A DNA stretch of 64,000 nucleotides, taken from Calocera cornea HHB12733. Taxonomy: Eukaryota > Basidiomycota > Dacrymycetes > Dacrymycetales > Dacrymycetaceae. The notes under the pieces are model-generated. The model saw only the letters and a list, made by a program, of their open reading frames with translations, was not told where the DNA came from and searched no databases. Positions within the stretch are counted from its first letter, which is position 1, and every line of letters begins with the position of its first letter. A program made the translations under genes and the position numbers. Of this stretch, positions 54,330 through 64,000 are shown in pieces. Location: positions 186,001-250,000 of the forward strand of contig KV423929.1 in assembly GCA_001632435.1 (NCBI GenBank). Reading direction: 5' to 3'.

Positions 54330-57300
54330 ATGTCTGATACACCCGAGACCCCTCCCAAGCCCAAGATTGGTTCGCTGCGCGACCGTATTGCGGCATTCGA
54401 GTCCAAACCGGCTCCCGCACCGGCTCCCGCGCCGGCTCCCCGTCCCCTGCGCCAATGGAAGCCCAAGCCTGCCGACCCTCCCGCGCAACCATCGACGACG
54501 AGCGAGACTAGTCCCACCGAGCATCCAACCCGTCAATGGAAGCCCAAGCCAATCGATCCCCCCTCGCACCCGTCAACGACGGGGGAGACCAGCCCAACGG
54601 CGACTGAACGCAAGACTTCCGGCATGTCCGCTACCGATGCGCGCGACAGCATCCAGCGTGCTGGAGGCAGCCTGAAGGAGAGAATGGCAGCGCTGCAAGG
54701 AAAGGGCGCGTTCGGTGCTCCCGCCCCGCCTCCGCCTGTCGCTGCTAAACCGAGGGAATGGAAGAAGCCAGTTGTCTCTCCCCCGGTCGAGGAGGAAGGC
54801 AAATCTCCGATCGAAGGAGCAACTGCTGCGCCGACTGCGCCATCGACTACCGTCCCAGCCGATGAAGCAAATGTGGAGGATGCCAAACATGCAGCACCAG
54901 GCGCAACCGCACGCGACGAAGCGCATACGGCGCCGACCGAGCATTCCGTTTCACCTCCCGCGATAGAGATTCACGAAGGCGAAGGCGACGCAGAAGGCGA
55001 GGCCCCTGAGAAGACAGAGGAGGAGCTCGAGCACGAACGCCGTGCCGCCATTGCTGCTCGGATGGCTCGTCTCGGTGGTGCCCGCGTTGGCATGGCGCCG
55101 ATATTCGGCGGTCCCAAGCCCAAGCCGCCTCCTAAGCCTGTCGTCCACGAGCACGGGCACGCACCGGAGGCCGAGACCGAGAAGGCGGCCGAGGAGCCGA
55201 AGCACGAGAGGATCGCCGTACTGCCGATGCTTCCTAAGGTCACATCACCACCAGTGGCTGAGAAGAAACATGAGCCGGAGACGGCTCCGAAGGCCGATTC
55301 GATCGAGGCGGAAGAGCACAAAGAGCATGAAGATGTACCTGAAGCGAAGCTCGCGCCTGAGGTTGTGCATACCACGACCGACGCGTCTGTTGTGTCACCG
55401 ACGGAGGACGGCCCAAAGGAATCTCCATTGTCGCTTCATGATGCCCCATCTGCAGAACACACGGCTGAGGGCAGCGAAGATGCAGTGCCCCCAAGCCCGG
55501 TGTCTCAGCCCAAGCAGCATATCGCTATGCCTTTACCGGCCGTCCCACGCCGTGCTGGTCCCCCTCGGCGCAATCGCGCCCCGCCCCCTGCACCTTCGGG
55601 AGACGAGGAGAAACTTCTTGACTCCGACCAGGTCGCTGTCAAGGAAGCTGAGGCTGTCAAGGAGGATCTAGTCGCTGCTAAGGAAGTCGATGGCCCGCAG
55701 CTTGGCCCCAGCGAGACCGAGCCGGCTGTGGATGGCGAACCGAAAGCAGCGGAGGCACCCATCCTCGAAGCTAAAGAAGAGAAACATCTTCCCCCTGCCG
55801 AACCTGCCCATGAGGAGGTCGCTGTCGAGGAGGCCGGTTTGGTCAAGAAAGACCTCAATAACGAGTATGAGACCGAGGAACCCGAAACAAACGAGCCGAC
55901 TGGTGCGCATGAGGAGGATTCTCTGGACGATCCGACGCAGGCACCTGCTGGCCTTGGTGACGAGATTAACACAGAGAAAGAGAACAAGAACATTGTTGCT
56001 GAGCCGGAGGCTCCCGTTGCTCCGGAGATTCCTGATTCTGCTATCGTCCCGGGTGGCTTCAGCACCCAAGCCCCGCCCTCTGACGAATCAGGCACAGTCG
56101 AAACCGAGACAATCAAGCCTGCCGAAGAGGAGGACGAGGATGAGGAGGCTGCCCGAAGGCACAGAATGGCCGAACGGATGCAGAAGGTTAGTTCCGACTG
56201 ATGTACGTAACGAAAGTTGTATATAACAATTGTTTCTTTTCCAGCTTGGTGGCGTCTCGTTTGGTATGCCAGTCCCGTCATTCCCGCCTAAGAGAGGATC
56301 GACTTCGTCCCCTGAGCGGAATACTTCTGTCGCGTCTCCCGTTTCAGAAGCCTCGAAGCCAACTGCGTCAACCATCGCTGACACTGTGCACGATGAAGCA
56401 GAAGAGCTGGCCGAGGAGGAGCAGGCTGCACACGCCGAGGGCGACACCCTGGATGTCAAACCTGGAAATGAAGAAAGTCCTTCTGGTGGCAAACCACTCG
56501 CACTCCCGGAGCGTGAGCAAACGCCGACCCAGGCACTCGAATACCACGAGGAGGGAGTTGGCCTCGATGAGGAGGTAGAAACACAGGAGGTTGAGGAAGT
56601 CGAATTAGCCTCACCAGCAACGTCGCTTCCCACTCGGTCTCTACCCCCACCTCCCCCACAGCAGGTTGTTAGGAAACAAGCCGACAAGGATGAAGCTGCT
56701 GCAGCTGGACCTGAAATGGATGAGACGTCAATGGACGAGGAGGTGGCCGTGGACAAGGAGGGTATGCAGCAGCAGGAGGAGGAGGAGGAGGAGGAGGAGG
56801 AGGAGGAGGAGCAACAACATCAAGAGGTGGTGGTGGAAGATGCGAACGAGAATCTGCAAGCGGTGACTGTGCCAGCTTCAGGACGACCGGGGCGTTCATT
56901 ACCACCCCCGCCGCCACCACCACCGATGCATATCACCCATGAAGACGAAGCTGAAGATGAAACTGATGAGGCGTATCACGACATACCGGAAGATGCCAAC
57001 GAGGTAGAAGTATCAAATGCGGAAGGCGATGCTCCCTCTCTGCCTGCCGGTATTTCCCAAACAATTGTGCAGAAACCACTCATAGAAGAAGAAACTGTCC
57101 ACGACCAATCTGGGAAACCTGTGGTGGCATTGGTTAACACGCAAGCCATGGTATACGATGACGATGAGCCAGGTACGTGCTATGTTAATCTGTGAAGGAC
57201 GATGGACTGACTCGCGATAGATCCTATCGATCCAACTTTCTATTCGCCGCCGAGTCGTCAAGCATCGTCGGGTAGTCTACCAAAGATCAGCCCACAAGCG

Positions 57301-59205
57301 AGTGCCGGTGTATCTCCGGTCGCAGCGACAGGTCTGTCAGCTGCAGGGGGTGATGAACCTGCTGAACCTCCGCACACTGCGGACGAGCCAGAACCTGCAG
57401 AAGAAGATGAGGGGCAGACCAGGCGTCAAACAATTGCTGCGAGAATGGCTAAGGTTAGTATCACCCATCAATTTTGTTCGCCTATACTGATGTGCCTGAC
57501 AGCTTGGCGGATTGCGGTTCGGAGCTCCACCGTCCATGCCGCCCAAACGGCACGCGCCACCAGTTCCTAGAGAGGATGAGCCAACTCTCTCTGGGGATCA
57601 GGCGGAAAACGAACCTGCTGAACAACAGCAAGACGGTGATGAGTCAGCTACGAATGAGGATACCGAGTATGCCAGGAGACAGGCGATTCTTGCCAGACTG
57701 GTCGCTGGTGGAGGACGAGGCTTCAGCATGGCGCCCCGATTGGCGCCACCCGCTCCAGCCCCGGCGTTCAATCGTTCTGTCACGGAAGACAACATTGCTG
57801 AGGCCGCTGGATCGACAGAGATACATGAGGTGGACGATGAAGCAACTGCCGATGCAGAGGAGTCTGAACACGCCCCACCTCCACCGCCCCGTCCACAGAG
57901 AGCTGCGGTGCCCCCCGCCAGGAAGTACACGTCTCCTGTGATCCCCACTAGTGCTCAGCCTGCACCAGAGAGACAACTCCCACCGGTTCAGCCTGTCAGC
58001 AGTTCCCAGGCGAGCCAAGCAGCAGTTGAACCTGAAGACGACTTTGAGAATATCACCCACGCCGAGGAAGACTCCGAGGAGGAGGAGGGGGAAGAAGAGG
58101 AAGAAGAGGAAGAGGCACCCCCGCCTCCTCCGCCTCGAGCAGGTAGGACGGCGCTGCCACCCTTGCCTTCCTCCGATGATCCGCCTCCTCTGCCACCTGG
58201 CAGAAGAACATCTTCCTCCGTTCCAGGCGGTCGTCCTCCTGTCCCACAGGCCGCCCCTCCCCGGCCGCCACCGCGTGACTCGTCTCTGCCCCAACGTGCG
58301 GGCAGTGGGCACAGCGGCTTTACGTCTGTCGATGACCACTATGGCAGTGGTAGGAGCTCCACACGATCGCCCATCTCAAACCGAGACATCTCCCGTGAAA
58401 GGACCATTTCGCCGCAGGGCAGCTTCGCCTCGCCTACCTCTACGAGTCTGTCCCAATGGGAGCTGCCAGAGATCCCGAGTGCTTCTCTGGGCTTGGGCGA
58501 GCACACCGTCACAACCCTGTCTTCCTGGAGCGAGGACGATAGCATGTATGCGGCCGTAGCCGAGCCCGCTGCGCCACCGCCTCCGCCGAAGGCTGTCTCT
58601 CTCCCGGACCTCGATAGTGATCAGCTGATGGTCCTGTGGGGCTCTGTCGGAACTCGTGTCCTGCAAGCCGCTCTGCAACTGGCAGAGCAGAGCAAGCGTG
58701 CGGTGATTGGCGACGGCTCGGGCGACGGGCTTGTGCTCGCTGCCCTTGACATGGTCCCATCCGCTATGAAGCCACTCGCCCCGCACGCTTACGGTTATCT
58801 CATCTTCGCTATGTCTGGCCAAAGCCTCCAGCGCAGAACGAGCGACATCATGGAGGGCGATGTGGCTGTCATAACCGACGCGGAGTTCAAGGGCCGCAGA
58901 GGACTTGTGCCATACCATCAGCATGTCGGCTCGGCGTCGGACCCGGTTGTCGGTGTTGTGCACGAGTTCGAACCGAAGAACAGCAAGATCAGGGTGCTGA
59001 CTGCGTCGCAGCATCCCAATCATTATCCTGTACGTTCCCTGTCTTCTATTTCAAGCGGTCATTGACCAGTTGTTACAGACCGTCGAGTCCGTGAGTTACC
59101 GTCTTGAGGACCTCAAACAGGGCTCTTTCAAAGTACGTGGTTTAGACTCGTCTTGGCCTTGTTGACTGAATGTTGTCCCAGGTCTACCGCATCGCCCAAG
59201 CTTGA
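54330..59205 (+). CDS. BBC1: Bbc1/Aim3-like actin-patch scaffold protein
   Basis: Predicted join(54330-56186, 56245-57172, 57221-57453, 57503-59029, 59079-59132, 59182-59205), 1540 residues, with introns of 58, 48, 49, 49 and 49 nt. The protein is mostly disordered and rich in Pro, Glu and polyproline (PPPPPPP, candidate SH3 ligands), with an E13 run from a GAG repeat. A motif RR..IA.RMA+LGG.+FGM.P recurs four or five times (EHERRAAIAARMARLGG, then AERMQK|LGGVSFGMP, IAARMAK|LGGLRFGAP, and a weaker AILARLVAGGGRGFSMAP). The folded C-terminus (about residues 1360-1540: LPDLDSDQLMVLWGSVGTRV to KVYRIAQA) is the conserved Bbc1/Aim3 domain. No N-terminal SH3 is present. Bbc1 restrains Arp2/3-driven actin assembly at endocytic patches in yeast. 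Confidence 0.8.
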
Positions 59206-60439
59206 TCATCCCACCACCCAGTCTGTATATATAGCATCCTTCCTCTCCTCACGCGTCCCGCGATCACTCGGAATCGGTCTATTATTCTTGCTATCCTCCA
59301 CAACCGCTCCTTCTGCTTATGGCTACACGGAATATGTTTATTCGCAATCCCTGCAAGACCACGCTCTTGTTCGCTAGTTCTCCATACTGTGCATACGGCT
59401 AGGCTCTCAATACATGTGACCCGCGTTCGTTCCTTCATCCTCTTTCTGTGGCGCTCTGCATGGGTCAGCAGCGTGCAATAAGCATCTACCGGGCTCGGAA
59501 CTGGAACCTGTCTGTCTCGGGACAGGATGAAAGAGATGATTGCAGTGGTAGCGTGGGAACGTGGGTGTCCAACTCTGTTTCGCGGTGCTGCGCCGCAATG
59601 CGGGAAGGAGAGGGTCGCGACAGGAAGGCGCGGGTTGGTCGGGCGCGAGTCGGGCTCGCGCTGATGAGCGATCGCTGCTGCGTCGCTGGTCGAGCACAAT
59701 CCCAACGTTGAACAGAGCTGTGCCGCATTCGTCAAACTCGCCTGCCTCAACAAGCCAAGGACGTGCCCGCTCTGACGCCACGGCGGAGATGACATCCTCC
59801 GAAGTCGCGCAGGCTGGTCATGCGCGCTGACTGAGAAGCGCCCAGCAATCACGTTCCCTTGCTTCCGGAAGCAATCGAGTAGACTTGCCCGCCCAGGAGG
59901 ATGCGGTGCGCGGCCTCAGCCGCGTTGACGCAGCGTGCCGACTCTCGTTACACATACCCTGCCCGCAGCCCCACTGGCCGGCGACACACCACCGGGGACG
60001 ACAACGACTCGGAGTCACCTGCCCGATTTGTACTCTCCTTGCATACCGCCTTTGTATCCCTACGGTCCCCTACCGACTGTTCTGTACAGCACCGGCAACC
60101 CCCGCGGCCCGTACACCAAAGCAGCACGGGTTCTCCCAGGCCAGCGAAGCGCCCGATCAGCACACAACTGACAGCACAGCGCCCTGCCCTTGCTCCGGCC
60201 ACGACTAGTGGCCACTGCTCCCTCGTCTTCTGACCGTATCCTGAGACCACGCCGTCCACGCTCACCCATCCCCTCATCAGCAACCTGGCACCCTTATAGA
60301 CCGACCCCTTCGCACCGCCTGCAAGCAAGGCTCTGTATCCATCCCCAACCCACAATCGACTGTACCACGACCCCGCAATCTACAATCCACGACCGACCAC
60401 CCCTTGTAGCCTTACCTCTCTGTACACCAAGGCGCCGCC
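59206..60439. other. Intergenic, no gene recognised
   Basis: A 222-codon minus frame (59184-59852) and overlapping plus frames show no family features. Confidence 0.45.
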
Positions 60440-62266
60440 ATGCGCCTTCCCTTCTCCCAGCCATTCGCGCCGTACGGCGCGAGCCCCGTGCTGGACCAGG
60501 TCTCCCTCTTTGCCGATACATGCCGCGTGGCGTGCAGGTACCTCGCGATGTGCTGCAAGGACAGCGAGGAGAAGACGGGATGTGCGTTCTATGGGCCTTC
60601 ATTCCTGGATGCGAGCTGACAGACATGGCAGGGGTGACCATCTCGCCTATACCGGCACAGACCATCAACGGGATCGGCGTGAGCGGAGCCTGGTGGCCTC
60701 TTGACCTGCATGTACGCTTGTTGATATGCGCATTTATGACGGTCACTGCTGATCGGGGGATAGCATTTCCCGCGGTCGCAACGTGAGCTGGTGGCCGAGC
60801 TTTTGTTCAGTAAGGAGACTGGGCTCGGCTTGTCCTCGTACCGGTACAACATCGGCGGCGGTGGCAAGGGTGTTGGAAACCCTTCGTGCGTCGCACCGAT
60901 TCTTCACGGGATTGTAGCTCACAGTGAAAACAGGCGCTGCCCTCCCACTCCCTACCTTGGCCCGGGCCTGTACAACTTCACCGCGGACACGGCCTCCAAC
61001 TTCTATCTGATCGCCGCGGCCGACTACGGCGTCGAGCAGCTCACGGCGTTCGTGAACTCTGCCCCGCCGGACCTGACCAGCAACGGCGACGCGTGCGGAG
61101 GGATGATGACCAAGGAGAACGTGCCGGCTTATGCGCAGTACCTGGCCGATGTGCTCAATTATTGGGAGGGGCAGCGCGTGCGGTTCGCCTATGTCAGCCC
61201 GATGAACGAGCCGGATAACGTGCGTGGCATTTTCTCGATGTGTCGGATAAGGCTGATTGTATGCGCAGAATTTTGCCAACCTCGACGGCTCTCCCTGCCG
61301 GCAAGAAGGCATGGCCGTCATGCCCGCCTTGCGCGCGTCGATGCCCTCCGTCCTGCGGAAAACCCTCGACGCGAACCGCCTCGAACATGTCGGCATCCTT
61401 GCGGACGAGACGTCCACTGTCCCTGAGTTCTTACCCGAGATCCCGCTTTGGCTCCCCCAGGCCAAGAACCACATCGCCGCCGTGGCGCACCACGACTACC
61501 TCTTCGCGGACGACCGCAGCTCGGCCATGATGGGTGTTGAGGGCCGCGGTCTCAGCGGAGGCAAGGAGATGTGGTTCACGGAAATTTGTTGCTTTAAGGC
61601 GGTGAATGACGACCAGGCCGGAGACCCATTAGCGACCTTGGGTTATGGTCAGACCTACGAGTGAGTGTTTGACTGGATGGGACATGTTGGGGATGCTGAA
61701 TCTGCCCCAGTCCGACGATGGTCGGCGCCCTGCAGCTCGGCATCGTCCTGTACAAATCGTTCGTTGTGGTCGGCGACGCGCACTTCGACTGGTGGACCGC
61801 CGTGTCCAAGGCGATGGGCTGCAACCCACAGAACAACACCATGTGCCCGTACGAGGTGAACCGGCATGGGTACAACGACGGGCTGCTGTACTACGACCCC
61901 ACGTTCCACAAGTCGCACAACTACGACATCTACACGACCAAGCGCTTCTTCCTGCTCAAGCACTTCTCACGCTTCATCCCCATCGGCGCGGTGCGCTACG
62001 ACGTGTTCGGTAGCGCGCCCAAGCAGCGCGTGCTCGCCTTCCGCCGGCCGGAGGGCGGCTGGACAGTCATCGTCATGAACATGAGCGGCGAGGAGAGCCC
62101 GTTCGAGATCGAGTATGTCGACATGGGCAAGGCGAGCGAGGCGTGGCGCACGACCGAGGACGAGGACTGGGTGCAGGTCGGCGTCCAGGGCAATGACAAG
62201 CCCGACGAGGGCAGGTTCAAGATGAACCTCCCTGGATTCAGCATCACCACCGTGCTGTTTGACTAG
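60440..62266 (+). CDS. GH30-family glycosidase, endo-beta-1,6-galactanase type
   Basis: Predicted join(60440-60581, 60632-60711, 60764-60885, 60934-61219, 61269-61660, 61711-62266), 525 residues, with introns of 48-52 nt. The (beta/alpha)8 core has VTISPIPAQTINGIGVSGAWW, SYRYNIGGGGKGVGNP, the acid/base Glu in SPMNEPDN (E207) and the nucleophile Glu in MWFTEICCF (E315). A beta-rich C-terminal domain follows. The layout is that of fungal GH30 beta-1,6-galactanases acting on plant or fungal cell-wall side chains. The expected secretion signal is missing. The modelled first exon (MRLPFSQPFAPYGAS...) is not a signal peptide, though its ATG has a strong GCCGCC context. Starting at 60580 without the first intron gives MCVLWAFIPGCE, a weak signal-like start. 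The 5' end is therefore uncertain. Confidence 0.75.
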
Positions 62267-62713
62267 TGTGTAAGTGGTGGGAATGAACCCAACCTGTAAT
62301 GTTCTTCATAGACTGTATCTGGGCGAACTGTGACGACTATCATGTGTACGTGCCGATGTGCAACACTCATTATTTCCAGTGTCTCTCCTCATCCGCTTGA
62401 GAACTCATGCATTCCATCCATATCATCCTGTATGTATGCAATCGTCTATCACGTAATAGATGCGCACACGTTGTATAAACCGAATCGAAATCGAACCGAA
62501 TACAAAAAAGAATCTCTGCGTGAGCCCGGCGAAACGCCGCGGGATAGGCTTTGCTCTTCCCCAGGCCTGCGCCACGTGCACGTGGAGAGTTCCGCGAACC
62601 CCAGCCGGCAAGGCAACGTGCCGCCCTTGCGCTTAACGGTCGGCTGCTGCATGTTTCGAGATATTAGGTACTCAACATCTTGACGCCTGACGACCGCGCC
62701 TCAGGCATCAGAC
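62267..62713. promoter_or_regulatory. Intergenic with a 14-bp double E-box palindrome
   Basis: CCACGTGCACGTGG, a perfect palindrome with two overlapping CACGTG E-boxes, is at 62572-62585, 129 bp before the F-box ATG. CACGTG is the usual bHLH-factor site. Confidence 0.35.
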
Positions 62714-64000
62714 ATGGGTCCTGACGACACCTCGGACGAGGAGGACTGGATGCCGTACTCCCACATGGACCAGCAGCTCATCTCTATCAAACTGCCCGGC
62801 AGTCAAGAGGTGTCAGTATCTCATTTCTGCAGCACTCGTCACGTCTTATATTATTATCAAGGTTCTCCGAGGACACAGCCTTCCCACCGACGAAACAGGA
62901 GCTTCGCGCGGCCGAGCGGCTAGACGATCTGAATATCCGCGTCGAGTCGCTCGAGCTCGAGCTGAAAGAAGCGCGTCGGTCGCGACGCAAGCAGAACAAC
63001 CTCCTCTTCTCTATGCGGGCCAAACGAGCGCCTATCGCACGTCTCCCTGACGACGTCCTCCTGCATATATTCACCGTCTGCCTCGCACCCGAGCAGCCGC
63101 TTGCGCTCAACTTCCGCAGGGCGCCTCACCCGTGCACCGCACATCCGACATGGTACCACCGGTCGATCCTCGTCAACTTGCCGCTGCCTGTCATCCTCTC
63201 CCACATCTGCAAGCGCTGGCGCAAGCTAGTGCTTGGCACCGGCGCGTTCTGGGCGAATATGAAGATGGATCGGGCTCCCCCTGTCGGGCATATTCAGTTC
63301 GAGACATACCTGTCCCGATCTGGGAATGCACTTCTAAACGTGGTCATCCGCCGTCCGGACGTCCTCTTATGGGGCGATGTTCACAACCCCGCCGACCGAT
63401 GTCCTCGCCTCTTTCGGCTCTTCCGTCGGGTTGCCCACCGCCTTGTCTCCCTCAGCATCGACAGCTGCGAACACACGTGCAACGAAGTCTTCCTCGAGTT
63501 CCACGACCGGATGCCTCGACTGCGATGTCTCTCACTTCAGACATCGCGATGCAACAAGGGCAGCGTGCTACCACCATCCGAGCCCAAGAAAGTCTTTCTT
63601 CCCTCACTTCAATCTGCTGCTCTCAACGGGACGCTGCTGGGACTCGATCTCTTCCGCCTTGCCCACATCAAGGAACTTCGAATAGACTTGGAGGATATGC
63701 CGTTCACCTCAGCACTGTCTGCTCTACATTCTTTATGGCAATGTGTCGACCTCCAAAAACTCTATCTCCATCACTTCTACTTCAAGAATCCACCGCCGGA
63801 GCTTTCGACATTCGAGCTACATCTACCACAACTCCGGCTTCTCGAGATCGGACATGATCATGCCGCTGTTCCGTTGCCTTGGCTGGCACGCATGGAGCTC
63901 CCCTCATTGACAAGACTTAGTCTAGGCTACATGCGGCGACGACGTACATGGCTGGACGCGCCCGACTTGAGCGCTCCATTCCGGCCAGAAGATCGCGAGC
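62714..64000 (+). CDS. F-box protein, partial (cut by window end)
   Basis: Predicted join(62714-62811, 62862->64000), open to the window end, 412 residues visible, with a 50-nt intron (GTCAGT...CAAG). A coiled-coil segment (ERLDDLNIRVESLELELKEA) precedes the F-box at about residues 85-130 (IARLPDDVLLHIFTVCLAP, then ILSHICKRWRKLVLG). Leucine-rich stretches typical of Agaricomycete F-box families continue to the edge (RLFRRVAHRLVSLSID, LQKLYLHHF). F-box proteins link substrates to Skp1-Cul1 ubiquitin ligases. The family is expanded in these fungi, so a specific role cannot be given. Confidence 0.8.

Overview
The window reads as nuclear DNA of a basidiomycete fungus, most likely an Agaricomycete. 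It is GC-rich, genes are densely packed on both strands, and nearly all introns are 47-76 nt with GTRNGT/YAG borders. The families are fungal: Trs65, Bbc1, Pet8, Zn2Cys6, PalI/SUR7 and STAND-type N-domains. I see no rRNA, tRNA, CRISPR or bacterial features. All splice structures below were deduced by eye from reading frame, splice consensus and remembered family conservation; none is experimentally supported.

Layout. 1-4.5 kb: sparse DNA with two tiny genes for putative secreted peptides sharing a DAWC-x-G-x-PC core. 4.5-16.8 kb: alternating regulators (PCL/PHO80-like cyclin, bZIP, second cyclin of the same kind, Gcn4-like bZIP on the minus strand). 18.8-21 kb: a SUR7/PalI membrane protein, a 764-bp MITE-like element with 94-bp terminal inverted repeats, and a third DAWC peptide gene. 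22-39.5 kb: a housekeeping block of high third-position GC with a CinA-type amidase, TAF6, the mitochondrial SAM carrier Pet8, a decayed CinA paralogue, TRAPPII subunit Trs65, mitochondrial uS12, SUMO ligase Nse2, two unknown proteins and ribonucleotide reductase large subunit RNR1. 40-53.6 kb: a looser accessory stretch with a STAND-type N-domain/receiver-like protein, a Rieske oxygenase, a Zn2Cys6 regulator, a TANGO2/NRDE protein and a BTB protein. 54.3-64 kb: Bbc1-like actin-patch protein, GH30 glycosidase, and an F-box protein cut by the window end.

How the genes fit together. The block is mostly core cell biology with no single pathway. DNA synthesis and repair appear as RNR1 and Nse2, transcription as TAF6, a Gcn4-like bZIP and other regulators, Golgi traffic as Trs65, mitochondria as uS12m and Pet8, and endocytic actin as Bbc1. 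Several pairs are divergent across short shared promoters (TAF6/Pet8 168 bp, uS12m/Nse2 222 bp, unknown/RNR1 411 bp).

Most notable: (1) the DAWC peptide family, in which two unlinked genes keep an identical nine-residue core with synonymous codon changes; (2) two consecutive 4-nt microexons, both ACGG, needed to build the conserved RNR1 N-terminus, alongside a probable 3-nt exon in the Rieske gene and an 8-nt first exon in the SUR7 gene; (3) a fungal immune-type helical domain fused to a bacterial-style receiver-like WVDD domain.
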